From: Acidobacteria bacterium 28-9
GTDB taxonomy: Bacteria > Acidobacteriota > Blastocatellia > Pyrinomonadales > Pyrinomonadaceae
Reading direction: 5' to 3'
DNA: 47,473 bases
NCBI GenBank assembly: GCA_002050355.1
Contig: MWYY01000010.1
Coordinates: 1 to 47,473, forward strand
This document shows positions 32,914 through 40,960 of this stretch, in pieces. Position 1 is the first letter of the stretch. Every line of letters starts with the position of its first letter. The translations under genes were made by a program, and so were the position numbers. The notes under the pieces were generated by a model that was given only the letters and a program-made list of their open reading frames with translations, had not been told where the DNA came from and ran no database searches.

Positions 32914-33214
32914 TTCTTTTTTTTCTCCATTCGCGGCTGCCGGTTTGATGGTAGCCGTTGATAAGTAAATGCGCGGTTATCAGTTCATTGAAGGCATTTT
33001 CAATTTCGGCAATTTCCTTTTCAAACTTTTCTGCTTTTTCACGGCGTTGCTGTTCCTCAAATCGTTTATATTCTTTGCTATCGGCTTCAATTTCATCTAT
33101 TTGAGCGATCAACGAAGCAAGCTCGCCTTTACCATAGTATTTAGAGACAACGCGCTTGCCTTCGCGTTCCTTTTTATAAAAATAAATACTGTTTCCGCGC
33201 TTTTCATACGCCAT
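32900..33214 (-). CDS. Mobile-element hypothetical protein, basic coiled-coil
   Basis: The 104-residue product opens with a short basic beta segment (NSIYFYKKEREGKRVVSKYYGKGE). A long charged helix around residues 35-75 follows, and the C-terminus is Arg/Lys-rich. The opening segment recalls small proteins common in integrated elements of environmental bacteria. Function is unknown; nucleic-acid binding is plausible from charge. It is coupled to the following gene by a 14-bp overlap. Confidence 0.6.
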   Translation of the reverse strand: MAYEKRGNSIYFYKKEREGKRVVSKYYGKGELASLIAQIDEIEADSKEYKRFEEQQRREKAEKFEKEIAEIENAFNELITAHLLINGYHQTGSREWRKKRNGRK

Positions 33215-33578
33215 AATCGTTGATTTTTGACAGTTTTCACTGTTTTTTAGGTTGTTTTTACCATATTTTTATAGCGAAGTGCCAATAAACATTGGCTTTT
33301 ATACTTTTTTCGATGTCCGTTTTTTGTGCTACACATTTTTCATTGCCACGCTTTTCTAATTATTGGTAAAAAGGCGATGTTTCTCTGTAATATCTCTGTA
33401 TTTTTCAATTGTTGCACGCTAACATTAGTAATTGTGTCTCGTTTTCATCTCGTTATTTTTCTCAAAACCTTAGCAATTCTTAACAGCTCAAACTTGAAAT
33501 ATACTTCAAGAAATCAAGTTCAAAATCTTAAGTTTTCTTAGATTTTTTCCAGCACGAAGTTTCGTGTTCGATGAATAA
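33215..33578. other. Intergenic region, no gene recognised
   Basis: These 364 bp are AT-rich with no ribosome binding site leading into a plausible frame. The only structure is a short CACGA/TCGTG hairpin at 33553-33566 without a T-tract. Confidence 0.4.
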
Positions 33579-33824
33579 TCAATTCTCATCATCCAAATTA
33601 CGCCAGCCCGTATCATACGCGCCCTCAATAGAATTTACTTTCGGCATACAAAACGGTAATAACTTCACCAACATTTCAAGCCGTTCTTTCGGCTGTAACT
33701 GTTCGAGCGTTCCGGGCAACGATTCCAGCTCGCTGGCAACGACCGTCTTGAGAGTTTTCCGCAACTCAATGGTGATTCGGTTCGGCGTTCCGGCAACGCG
33801 CCCGCCTGTTTTCTTTCCGACCAT
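33579..33824 (-). CDS. Small mobile-element protein, DUF5681-like
   Basis: The 81-residue product has a basic N-terminus GKKTGGRVAGTPNRITIELR followed by two helices and LEQLQPKERLEMLVKLLPFCMPK. This pattern is common in short phage and element proteins of environmental bacteria, sometimes listed near terminase-type genes. A DNA-binding role is plausible but not shown. Confidence 0.6.
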   Translation of the reverse strand: MVGKKTGGRVAGTPNRITIELRKTLKTVVASELESLPGTLEQLQPKERLEMLVKLLPFCMPKVNSIEGAYDTGWRNLDDEN

Positions 33825-33949
33825 AATCTATTTCACTCTACTTTTGATTCTCGCTTTTCTTTTTTTTAAGGTGTTCAGTTTGTTCACTTCTCTAAGTCAC
33901 TTTCACGTCACTTTTGTTTTTTTAGAGTGTTGAATTTGTTGAATGTTTC

Positions 33950-33993
33950 GCTGTTCTTTCGTTGTTCTTTCGTTGTTTTATCGTTGTTTTCGT
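33950..33993 (-). repeat. Four tandem 11-bp iteron-like repeats
   Basis: Four consecutive 11-bp units (plus-strand form GTTGTTCTTTC, with a few changes) fill 33950-33993. On the minus strand the unit reads GAAAGAACAAC. They lie 157 bp from a second block with the same period and related unit, near a replication-initiator gene, as expected for an iteron origin. Confidence 0.6.
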
Positions 33994-34094
33994 CTTGCAT
34001 TCCGTCCCGCCGCGTGCGCGTGGAACAAGTGGTTATTTTGTTTAGTCCGAATGATACAAAATGCTGCCGTCCGCGTGTTGAGCAAGTCTTTGTT

Positions 34095-34149
34095 CTGTGT
34101 TCTTTCTGTGTTTTATCACAGTTTCATCGCAGTTATCTCGCAGTTTTTG
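34095..34149 (-). repeat. Five tandem 11-bp iteron-like repeats
   Basis: Five consecutive degenerate 11-bp units (CTGTGTTCTTT, CTGTGTTTTAT, CACAGTTTCAT, CGCAGTTATCT, CGCAGTTTTTG) run through 34149. The first units share AAAGAACA on the minus strand with the block at 33950. The last two overlap the 3' end of the OB-fold-like gene. Confidence 0.55.
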
Positions 34150-34486
34150 ACCGCAAACGGCAATCGCTCAAACAAACCGCCGACGCGCCGAACGTCTGAA
34201 ACTTTCCCCGAACCGACACAAGCGAACCTTTCCGGATTTTCCGCGCTTTCACCTTTTCCGCGTCAGTCCGACAATCCGCAAAAACAACAAAGCCGCAAAC
34301 GTCGTCGGGTTCTATCACTAACTTTAGTTGACCATCGCGTTTGACAACCTTTCGCACCTTGCCCGCGACGTCGAGAACCGCGCCGGAGGCAAAAAACAGC
34401 AACGAACGCACCGCTTCAATATCCGTGCCTTTCGCAGCATTGGCGATTGTCTGCAATGTAAACTTCTCAACTGTTAATGCTTTCAT
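34133..34486 (-). CDS. OB-fold-like small protein next to the candidate origin
   Basis: The 117-residue product has a strand pattern typical of an OB fold: VAGKVRKVVKRDGQLKLVI, CGFVVFADC, GSLVSVRGKF and ASAVCLSDC. Each strand ends at the alternating hydrophobic spacing seen in tRNA_anti-like domains. A helical N-terminus of about 35 residues precedes it. Single-stranded nucleic-acid binding would fit its place between the replication initiator and the iterons. Similarity is structural guesswork, so the call is tentative. Confidence 0.5.
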   Translation of the reverse strand: MKALTVEKFTLQTIANAAKGTDIEAVRSLLFFASGAVLDVAGKVRKVVKRDGQLKLVIEPDDVCGFVVFADCRTDAEKVKARKIRKGSLVSVRGKFQTFGASAVCLSDCRLRSKTAR

Positions 34487-34660
34487 CTATTTCTTTTCTT
34501 AATGTTCTATTGCTTATCAGCGTTTTTTACCGGCAAAATATTAGGTTTTATTAGGTTTTCAAACTTATTTATTTTTCAGTTTTTCAGATTCGCGCCGCCG
34601 CGCTCGCTTCGCTTGTTTCCGTAATGTTCAAAGTAATCTAAATGGCAAATCCGTCCGGTT

Positions 34661-34686
34661 TATCCTTAGTAATTACTCTAAGGATA
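34661..34686 (-). other. Hairpin over the replication-gene stop codon
   Basis: TATCCTTAG (34661-34669) pairs perfectly with CTAAGGATA (34678-34686) around an 8-nt loop that contains the stop codon. No T-tract follows on the minus strand, so it may be an mRNA-end or origin structure rather than a terminator. Confidence 0.4.
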
Positions 34687-35638
34687 AAATGCCTGTTTTC
34701 GCGCATTCACGCTCATACTTTTTGATCGTGTCTTCCGAGAGATTGATAAACGGAAGTTTTCCGTAATCAAGACCGAATTTTGCTTTATACAAAAGATGCC
34801 CTGCTAACGTCAGAGGCTTTGACGAATCAAAAGTTTGAGCCAATTTTTCAAGCGTTGAATCATCTCTGTTAATGAGAGCTTCTAAGGCAAAAAGATTCAT
34901 CGCATCTGAAATAATCTTTTTTGATACTTTGGCGGTTAAAACTTGATCGGCATTGTGATTAGGCAGACGCAAAGATTTTGATAAGTTAGCAACCGCTCGA
35001 TTGTCTTTGTGTTCAATGCCGAATCGAAGAATCCCTTTGGCTAAATCTATTTCGGTTTCATCAGCCTTTTTATCCAATAAATCGTGATACTTGCTGTAAA
35101 TGGAATACTTTTTGTTTTTGATTTTGCCTTTGTTCTCAAAATAAACGCCGGTGTTATTGATGGATTTGCGGTTATATTTTGGAATTTCGACATTATTCAA
35201 CTCTTTAAGAACGCTCAAAACTTTGCTTTCTCCAATCTGAAAATCTCTAGTCGGATCGGCGCGTGTTACCCGTTCGCGCCGGGCATCAAAGTTAATTCCG
35301 GTTTTATACCGAACAAAATCCGAAAGCATCGGGAAAAACTGTTTCATATCCTTTTCATCGGGTAAAAATAGGTTTGATCCGAACATCCAAGCACCAATTG
35401 AAACTTCGGTTTTGAGTATCCAAAATCCTTTCGGAGATTTAGAGATAGTTAAACGTGGCTCTTTTGCGCCAACCTCGCCATTTAAGGCGAGCTTATAAGG
35501 TTCGCCGTCATATTTGCTGAAAAACGGTTGACAGCCGTTTCTTACAAGCAAATCAACATCCGGCGAACGCGCAAGGGTTTTTGATATGCCGACAGTATCA
35601 AACATTCTTCTCGGTTTAATTTCGCGCTTTGTATTCAT
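34673..35638 (-). CDS. Phage/plasmid replication initiator, gpII/gpX-like
   Basis: Translation is placed at ATG 35638, which overlaps the HTH gene's end by 23 bp; the longer open frame upstream lies wholly inside that gene. The product is about 321 residues. Conserved features match filamentous-phage gene II/X proteins: an acidic RVTRADPTRDF segment, then YSIYSKYHDLLDKK with the Tyr/Lys spacing, and GILRFGIEHKDNRAV after it. These proteins nick one strand to start rolling-circle replication. Together with the iterons and HTH protein, it marks a replicative element. The two-histidine metal site is not obvious, so activity is uncertain. Confidence 0.6.
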   Translation of the reverse strand: MNTKREIKPRRMFDTVGISKTLARSPDVDLLVRNGCQPFFSKYDGEPYKLALNGEVGAKEPRLTISKSPKGFWILKTEVSIGAWMFGSNLFLPDEKDMKQFFPMLSDFVRYKTGINFDARRERVTRADPTRDFQIGESKVLSVLKELNNVEIPKYNRKSINNTGVYFENKGKIKNKKYSIYSKYHDLLDKKADETEIDLAKGILRFGIEHKDNRAVANLSKSLRLPNHNADQVLTAKVSKKIISDAMNLFALEALINRDDSTLEKLAQTFDSSKPLTLAGHLLYKAKFGLDYGKLPFINLSEDTIKKYERECAKTGILSLE

Positions 35639-35810
35639 TACTGTTAAGAAATTCGTCAAGATGCCGCTTATCAAATACCACACGGCGACCAATGCGAAAA
35701 TGAGAAATCTTGTTTTTCGACAACGCCCGGTCAATCGTAATAACACTCACGCCGCAATAATCCGCCGCGCTTTTTCGATTAAATCTTTCTTTAGTGTTTT
35801 CAGTTATCAT
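35616..35810 (-). CDS. Excisionase/MerR-type helix-turn-helix protein
   Basis: The 64-residue product is a single winged helix of the excisionase family: NRKSAADYCGVSVITIDRALSKNKISHFRIG, then the wing RRVVFDKRHLDEFL. GGAGG lies six bases before the ATG. Such proteins bend DNA for excision or regulate replication genes. Its stop overlaps the replication-initiator start, so the two are translationally coupled. A terminator-like hairpin sits directly upstream of its ribosome binding site. Confidence 0.85.
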   Translation of the reverse strand: MITENTKERFNRKSAADYCGVSVITIDRALSKNKISHFRIGRRVVFDKRHLDEFLNSNEYKARN

Positions 35811-35821
35811 CTTTTGCCTCC

Positions 35822-35860
35822 AAAAAAAATCCGTAAATGGCTTGAACTGCCATTCACGGA
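35822..35860 (-). terminator. Terminator or attenuator directly upstream of the HTH-replication genes
   Basis: On the minus strand TCCGTGAATGGC and GCCATTTACGGA form a 12-bp stem with one mismatch and a 7-nt loop, followed by eight T residues. The GGAGG of the HTH gene follows immediately. It ends the upstream gene or sets read-through into the replication genes. Confidence 0.7.
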
Positions 35861-35934
35861 CTATGAAAACAAAATATAAAAGTGATTTATACGAAACGAG
35901 TAAAAATTTCTCTGTTCATTAGAATCAAGTGTTT

Positions 35935-37008
35935 TTAATGAATGAAAGAATCTTCGCTCCGTTCATCATCTAATTTAGAATTCTTTTCATCAATAATTCT
36001 TTTAATCGTATTTCCCCAATCTTTAGCAATCTCTTGGTGTAACAAAGAATAACTATTAAATTCAACGTCTTTATGCCCAAGTAAATCTGCCACTTGATAA
36101 TAAATTACTACTTCACTTATCGTGTTGCGAAAATGTTTTTGAGCCTGTTTTTCGGCTTCTTCTTTACCAACCTTTTCTGTCCATTCGCGGCTTTGCTGTA
36201 AATACTTTTGCAAAGCTCGCAAGCCTACCGAATTATCATTTATGCCGCAAAATCGTGATGCGTGTTCTAACGCTATACTGGAAGGCATTGCTATGTAAGT
36301 ATCTGGATCACCTAATCTTTTTATTAAATCTATCGGAAATTCTTCAAAACCGACAGCAACCATTTTTTCCCAATTGTTGAATGCTTTATTTTTCTTGTAG
36401 CAAATTTTTGCCTGCTCCCATTTTGGAAGCAATTCTTCATAATAAATTGAGATTAAATGTTTGGCGGGTCTGCAAGGTTTTTCCGTCTTCTCTACTTCGT
36501 CTAAAATTCTTTTTTTTAGTCTTTGTTTTCTTTCTTCTAATAATGATTCTAAAGCGTTTTTTGTTTGCTCTAACCGCTTTGCCTTTTTATCTTTAGAGAC
36601 ATTTGATGAATAGCTATAAGTTTCCGCCATTAACAATTGAGGTAAAATAAGTGGAACTTCGTTCAGTCCTTCAAGGGCTTCTTCAATTTCAATCGGGAAA
36701 TTTTTAATAAATATGTGTGCGAACAATTCGGCAAAACTTTTGTCTAATTCTTTGCCGAGTTCGGTTGGGATTTGCGATTGATCTTCATTATTTTTGCTGA
36801 GTTCAAGTAAATCTTTGATAACTTTTATGCCTGGCTTGAAAAGCATAAATGTTGAAGCTCCGTCTTGGAAAGATATTGAAAGTTGGAATGAAACACTTCC
36901 ATCTTTATTTTCAGATACATTTACACAATCTGGAAACTCAATACCTTTCAAGGCATCCCGAAAAACCGCCCAAGCCTTTTTATCCAATTCATCTTCATTT
37001 TGTTCCAT
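35935..37008 (-). CDS. Integrase-linked protein of unknown function
   Basis: The 357-residue product is rich in charged residues, with a Lys/Glu-rich helical middle (about residues 140-200) and an acidic C-terminus. No known domain is recognised; it lacks recombinase catalytic motifs. It begins five bases after the stop of the integrase remnant, so the pair was once an operon. It may be an integrase accessory or a phage-type protein. The downstream hairpin at 35822-35860 probably ends its transcript. Confidence 0.6.
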   Translation of the reverse strand: MEQNEDELDKKAWAVFRDALKGIEFPDCVNVSENKDGSVSFQLSISFQDGASTFMLFKPGIKVIKDLLELSKNNEDQSQIPTELGKELDKSFAELFAHIFIKNFPIEIEEALEGLNEVPLILPQLLMAETYSYSSNVSKDKKAKRLEQTKNALESLLEERKQRLKKRILDEVEKTEKPCRPAKHLISIYYEELLPKWEQAKICYKKNKAFNNWEKMVAVGFEEFPIDLIKRLGDPDTYIAMPSSIALEHASRFCGINDNSVGLRALQKYLQQSREWTEKVGKEEAEKQAQKHFRNTISEVVIYYQVADLLGHKDVEFNSYSLLHQEIAKDWGNTIKRIIDEKNSKLDDERSEDSFIH

Positions 37009-37012
37009 AGCA

Positions 37013-37138
37013 TCAATTTACCGATTCGCTTACTAATTCAGAATTTGCTTGTATTTGATAAGCCGACAAAACATCTGCAATTCTTGTTACAGCTTTAGTA
37101 TTCGGATTAGTGTATCTGGCAAAAGAGTTTATTTGAGT
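37013..37138 (-). pseudogene. 3' end of a tyrosine recombinase gene (copy 3)
   Basis: Only the last 41 codons remain: TQINSFARYTNPNTKAVTRI, then ADVLSAY and a Ser/Glu/Val tail. This includes the nucleophile-region segment FARY. At 37138 it joins abruptly to one arm of an attC-like site, at the sequence TTTGAGT. The same junction is found at 44122. The fuller copy at 45576-45884 shows what was lost. Confidence 0.85.
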
Positions 37139-37197
37139 GTAAGACAACGCGATAACAAAGTCGCTGTTTCGCCCTCACGTCCAATGATTTGTTAGGG
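37139..37197 (-). repeat. attC half-site (R'' arm), fused to the integrase remnant
   Basis: The R'' core (complement of GTTAGGG, 37191-37197) and the arm CCCTCACGTCC with CGCTGTTTCG match the family A attC sites. The other half is replaced by the integrase 3' end. It lies 30 bp after the amidohydrolase stop. Confidence 0.7.
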
Positions 37198-37227
37198 CGT
37201 TTGCCCGTTCCGGCAAAGACGTTTTGG

Positions 37228-38856
37228 TTACTTCAAAACCTTTGCATCATAAACAACCTTTCCGCTGACGATGGTTAATATGCTGTATGTTTTCGGCAAT
37301 TCAGGCGTCGGAATTTTGAAAATATCCTGCGAAAGCACGCTTAAATCCGCGAGTTTTCCTTTCGTCAAAGTGCCCTTTTCGTTTTCAGCAAATTCGGCGA
37401 ACGCCGAACCGCTGGTGTAGGCTTTAACGGCTTGCTCGCGCGTGATTGCTTCGGTCGGGCGAGTGGGATGAATTGCTGCAAACATAATGTTCAGATAAGG
37501 ATTCATCGGACCATCCGAACCGATAGCGATGGGAATTCCAGCTTCAGTCAAAGAACGAAGCGGTTGCAACCTCATTCCCCAACGCCGCTGAAACAACTCT
37601 GGCTCTGAAAAATGAATAGGATTTTGCACTACAATTACGCCAAATCTCCGTGCCCGTGCAATTAAATCGTCTGTCACGCCGTCACCGTGTTCAATGCGAT
37701 AACGTAAGCTTTTCCAATCTGATTTCGCGCTCGTCTTTTCCATTGCATCAAAAACGGTTTCGGCACATCTGTCGCCTGCGCAATGAGCCAAAAATTGTTG
37801 TTTGAGAGCCAAAGATTCTTTAACCATTTTCAAAACTTCACTTTCCGGGAAATTAAGTTTTCCTTTCCAACCGGGTTTGTCACTATAAGGCTGACGCAAA
37901 GCCGCACCACGCTCGTAAGGTGTTCCGTCCAAAACCCATTTGACTCCACTTACCCTTACCTTCGAGTTTGGAAATTTCAGTTTGGAAATCATTTGAAATT
38001 CTGACAAGTCACGTTTCGTCGGCGAAGTCATTGCAAAAGGAATGGCGCGAACCCGAATCGGCAAATCGGCTTTAACGAGAAGTTTGGCAAAACGGTCAAC
38101 CGACATCGAAGACATAATTTGCATTGACGTAATGCCGTAACTGACAGCTTCTTCCGCCATTTTTTTTAATCCCTTGATAGCATCAGCGTCAGACACTTGA
38201 TTTACCAAAATCCGATTTGGCTTCCATTCGGCATATTCCCAAAATCTGCCATTGATTTTTTTTGAATCGGCAACTCGTTCAAAATGACCGCCCATTGGGT
38301 CTGATTCTTCTTCGGCAATCTGCAAAAGCGGCATCGCTTTCGAGTTGACGATGTATCCGTGACCATAATAAGCGCGAAGCAAAACCGGATGATTCGGTGC
38401 GATTCGGTCGAGCGCGATTCGGTCGGCAGTGTTGTCGGACAAAACATTGTTGCCGATACTGCCGAAAATCCATTGTCCGTTTGGCGTTTCCTGAACGGCA
38501 TTTTTGACAGCTTGCAGTGTTTCTTCCCAACTTGGCTCAAGCGTTTTGAATTGCAAGTGAAAACCTTTCGGGTCAGGCATAAAATGAAAATGCGCATCGT
38601 TAAAACCGGGAACGACCGTGCGTCCCTGCAAATCAATCAATCTTGTTTTTGCATCGGCTAATTTTTTGACTTCATCATTTGTTCCGATGGCAATGATACG
38701 CTCACTACGAATCGCAATCGCTCGGGCAGAAGGTTTCGCTGGGTCTGCGGTGAAAACCTTTCCATTGAGTAAAATCAAATCTGCTGTTACTTGCTGTCCA
38801 AAAGCAGAAAGAGAAAATACTGCGCTAAGAAATACGACATATATAATGTTCTTCAT
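37228..38856 (-). CDS. Exported amidohydrolase, amidohydrolase-3/YtcJ family
   Basis: The ATG at 38856 is chosen for its AGAGGAAC ribosome binding site; the open frame extends nine codons further. The product is about 542 residues, with a signal peptide ending SAFGQ. The metal site includes the HxH of PGFNDAHFHF, His in FLAHCAGDR, His in RIEHGDG and Asp in IGSDGPMN. The family hydrolyses amide or cyclic amide bonds, often formamides or N-acyl amino acids; the substrate is unknown. It is a cassette gene: its leader is only about 30 bp from the next attC core. Confidence 0.87.
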   Translation of the reverse strand: MKNIIYVVFLSAVFSLSAFGQQVTADLILLNGKVFTADPAKPSARAIAIRSERIIAIGTNDEVKKLADAKTRLIDLQGRTVVPGFNDAHFHFMPDPKGFHLQFKTLEPSWEETLQAVKNAVQETPNGQWIFGSIGNNVLSDNTADRIALDRIAPNHPVLLRAYYGHGYIVNSKAMPLLQIAEEESDPMGGHFERVADSKKINGRFWEYAEWKPNRILVNQVSDADAIKGLKKMAEEAVSYGITSMQIMSSMSVDRFAKLLVKADLPIRVRAIPFAMTSPTKRDLSEFQMISKLKFPNSKVRVSGVKWVLDGTPYERGAALRQPYSDKPGWKGKLNFPESEVLKMVKESLALKQQFLAHCAGDRCAETVFDAMEKTSAKSDWKSLRYRIEHGDGVTDDLIARARRFGVIVVQNPIHFSEPELFQRRWGMRLQPLRSLTEAGIPIAIGSDGPMNPYLNIMFAAIHPTRPTEAITREQAVKAYTSGSAFAEFAENEKGTLTKGKLADLSVLSQDIFKIPTPELPKTYSILTIVSGKVVYDAKVLK

Positions 38857-38889
38857 TGTTCCTCTTTTATAACGGCGACTCACGAAGCG

Positions 38890-39001
38890 ACCTAACGCTT
38901 GAGATGACGTAGGGCAAAACCGAATACGCGCAACGTGAAATTAACCGCGCAAGACTTTAAAGAGAAGCTGTTTTGCCCTCACGTCCATTGAATTGTTAGA
39001 C
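38890..39001 (-). repeat. attC-like site of the cupin cassette (family A)
   Basis: Read on the minus strand it starts with the R'' core GTCTAAC (38995-39001) and AATTCAATGGACGTGAGGGC, and ends TCAAGCGTTAGGT. The arms GACGT-GGGCAAAAC and GTTTTGCCC-ACGTC pair, leaving a loop of about 45 bases. The sense ends closely resemble the aadA attC type. Confidence 0.85.
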
Positions 39002-39475
39002 CGCCGGTGCATAATCAGGAGGCGATAAGAATTCGATGCCGTAACGTGCCGAAATCTCAAATACCTTTTCCATATCAGGCGGTTCTTCCGACGGCAGCCT
39101 GCTTAACTCTTCAAAATACTTTTCCAATCCAGCAGGCATCAGCATCATCAGCATTTTAGCCGGTTCGCTTCCGACAACAGTAAAGGAGTGCGGAGCATTG
39201 CGCGGCAGATAAACAGTCGTCCCGGCGCTTGCCCGCACGATTTCGCCGTTGATTTGAAAGTCGACTTCACCTGCCACGACATAAAATGTTTCGTCTTCAT
39301 TCCGATGAAGGTGAAGGGGAATGCTCACGCCCGGCGAATTATAATTCTCGACTAGCGCGTAGCTGCCGGCAGTGTCTTCGCCGGTCAACAAAATACGCTG
39401 TCTGTCGCCAAGCACGTTAAGTCGTTTGCCTTGCCCGTTTGAAACGAGTCGAACATTAGAAATAGTATCACTCAT
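38996..39475 (-). CDS. Cupin-domain protein
   Basis: The 159-residue product is a single cupin. The first motif is PLHLHRNEDETFYVVAGEV (two His and a Glu as metal ligands) and the second is PRNAPHSFTVVG. It resembles quercetin-dioxygenase-like small cupins, but many cupins are binding proteins or isomerases, so function is open. No signal peptide is seen, unlike most other cassette products. GAGGAAC precedes the ATG. Its stop codon is embedded in the R'' core of the attC site. Confidence 0.85.
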   Translation of the reverse strand: MSDTISNVRLVSNGQGKRLNVLGDRQRILLTGEDTAGSYALVENYNSPGVSIPLHLHRNEDETFYVVAGEVDFQINGEIVRASAGTTVYLPRNAPHSFTVVGSEPAKMLMMLMPAGLEKYFEELSRLPSEEPPDMEKVFEISARYGIEFLSPPDYAPAV

Positions 39476-39540
39476 AAGTTCCTCAAAATTTCATCATATG
39501 TTGCGCGAAATATTATCACAAATTTCTAACCGGTAAGGCG

Positions 39541-39627
39541 GTCTAACGCTGGGGATAACCGGCGCGCGATCAATGTTGAGGATGAGAAGAACGCTGGATG
39601 CGCGTCCGGTTCATCCCCTTGTTAGGT
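39541..39627 (-). repeat. attC-like site of the beta-lactamase-like cassette (family B)
   Basis: R'' is the complement of GTTAGGT (39621-39627) and R' the complement of GTCTAAC (39541-39547). The arms GGGGAT-AACCGG-CGCGC and GCGCG-CCGGTT-ATCCCC pair almost completely, with a few unpaired bases as in functional attC sites. Length is 87 bp. Confidence 0.88.
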
Positions 39628-39663
39628 GCGTCCGCTCGTTTCCTCATGCCTCCATTGCGATGT

Positions 39664-40749
39664 TTACCTTGCATGAGCGTCTTTATATGCTAGATCGCGG
39701 ATATAAAAGCTGGCTACTTCAAACGCGAGTGGCGTCTGTCTTACCCTCTCACCATTAGCCAATATCACGACTGTCAGATTGTCGTTCACAAATCGCAGGA
39801 AGACGGGGCGGAAGCCTGCATTTGAGCCGCTCTTCCAAACAGCCCTGTGACCATTCACCTGCGCGGTAACCCACCCGAAGCCGAAAGCAGCACCTTTTAT
39901 TAGTTCATCCCCGGGCTCGGTCTCCTTCACCGGCTGCCACATCTGCTCAAGACTGGACTTCTTGATTATCCTTTCCCTGTAAAGCGCGGCGTCGAACTTC
40001 GCAAGGTCAAGGACTGTGGATAGAAACGCGCCGCTCGGACGCAGGGCGAGGGGGATCTGCACGTTTTGCAGTTTGTCGCCGTTTATGACGTACCCACTCG
40101 CCCGGTTCCGCACGATGTCCGCCATGCTCGTCGTACGGGTCGCATTCATCTGAAGCGGTTTGAACACTCGTTCGTTCAGATATTCGCTCCACGGCTTACC
40201 GCTGGCTTTACTGATAATTTCCCCGAGGATGAAATAGCCGAGATTACTGTATGCTGCTTTCTCTCCGGGCTGGAACAGAAGAGGCAGTAGGTAAGCGGTT
40301 TTAATAACGTTGGCATCATTCTGAATCTTGAAATCGTCGTAACCGGGAGCTTCTTTGGCAACTCCTGACGTGTGCGAGAGCAGATGCCGGGCGGTGATCT
40401 TCTGCCAAGCATCGGGCGTTCCCGCGAGATATTTGCTGACTGGGTCGTCGAGACTGAGCTTGCCTTCTTCGGCGAGCAGCATAATCCCGGTAGCGATGAA
40501 CAGCTTTCCGGTCGAAGCGAGCCGGTAGACGGTTTCGGGGGTAGCGGCGACATTTAATTCAACATTCGCCAGCCCGTATCCCTTCGCCTTAACGATCTTT
40601 CCATTTCGGATCACCGCAAGCGAGAGTCCCGGAATCTGGCGCTCCTTCATCTTAGACTTAATGAATTCGTCCACTCGGTCGCCACGAGCACCGACCGTTG
40701 CGGTCAACAGAAGGATGACGCTAAAAAGTGGGATTAGTTTATGGCGCAT
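39664..40749 (-). CDS. Class C beta-lactamase-like serine hydrolase, exported
   Basis: The 361-residue product has a signal peptide (residues 1-22). The beta-lactamase/PBP transferase fold follows with the SxxK motif at Ser79-Lys82 (STGK), the YxN motif at Tyr166-Asn168 (YSN) and a KSG triad near the end (VWKSGSNAGF). This family includes AmpC, DD-peptidases and esterases; the short length and KSG rather than KTG favour an esterase or peptidase over a true beta-lactamase. It is a cassette gene with an attC after its stop and a leader of about 80 bp. Confidence 0.86.
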   Translation of the reverse strand: MRHKLIPLFSVILLLTATVGARGDRVDEFIKSKMKERQIPGLSLAVIRNGKIVKAKGYGLANVELNVAATPETVYRLASTGKLFIATGIMLLAEEGKLSLDDPVSKYLAGTPDAWQKITARHLLSHTSGVAKEAPGYDDFKIQNDANVIKTAYLLPLLFQPGEKAAYSNLGYFILGEIISKASGKPWSEYLNERVFKPLQMNATRTTSMADIVRNRASGYVINGDKLQNVQIPLALRPSGAFLSTVLDLAKFDAALYRERIIKKSSLEQMWQPVKETEPGDELIKGAAFGFGWVTAQVNGHRAVWKSGSNAGFRPVFLRFVNDNLTVVILANGERVRQTPLAFEVASFYIRDLAYKDAHAR

Positions 40750-40827
40750 AACTTACCTCATTTTAGATTTAGTGAATCCCGCTCTTTTACCTATCTTCTC
40801 TATCTCTGCCCCCTGAATACTCGAAGC

Positions 40828-40920
40828 ACCTAACGCTCCGCATCAGCGGGGCCGCGCGGGGAACTGAAAGAAACCGTAAGAGATTCGCTTCGCGGCCTCC
40901 GCTGCATGCGATTGTTAGGC
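40828..40920 (-). repeat. attC-like site of the gamma-glutamyltransferase cassette (family B)
   Basis: R'' is the complement of GTTAGGC (40914-40920) and R' the complement of ACCTAAC (40828-40834). The arms GCATCAGCGG-GGCCGCG and CGCGGCC-CCGCTGCATGC pair with small bulges. Length is 93 bp. Confidence 0.87.
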
Positions 40921-40960
40921 AGCGAGCAGCGAGCGGCGGTACAGGTCAGGCACGCTACGG

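Noticed and set aside
35935..37008. Integrase N-terminal part joined to the 3' fragment
   Set aside because: The frame is downstream of the integrase stop codon, has its own start, and contains no recombinase motifs.
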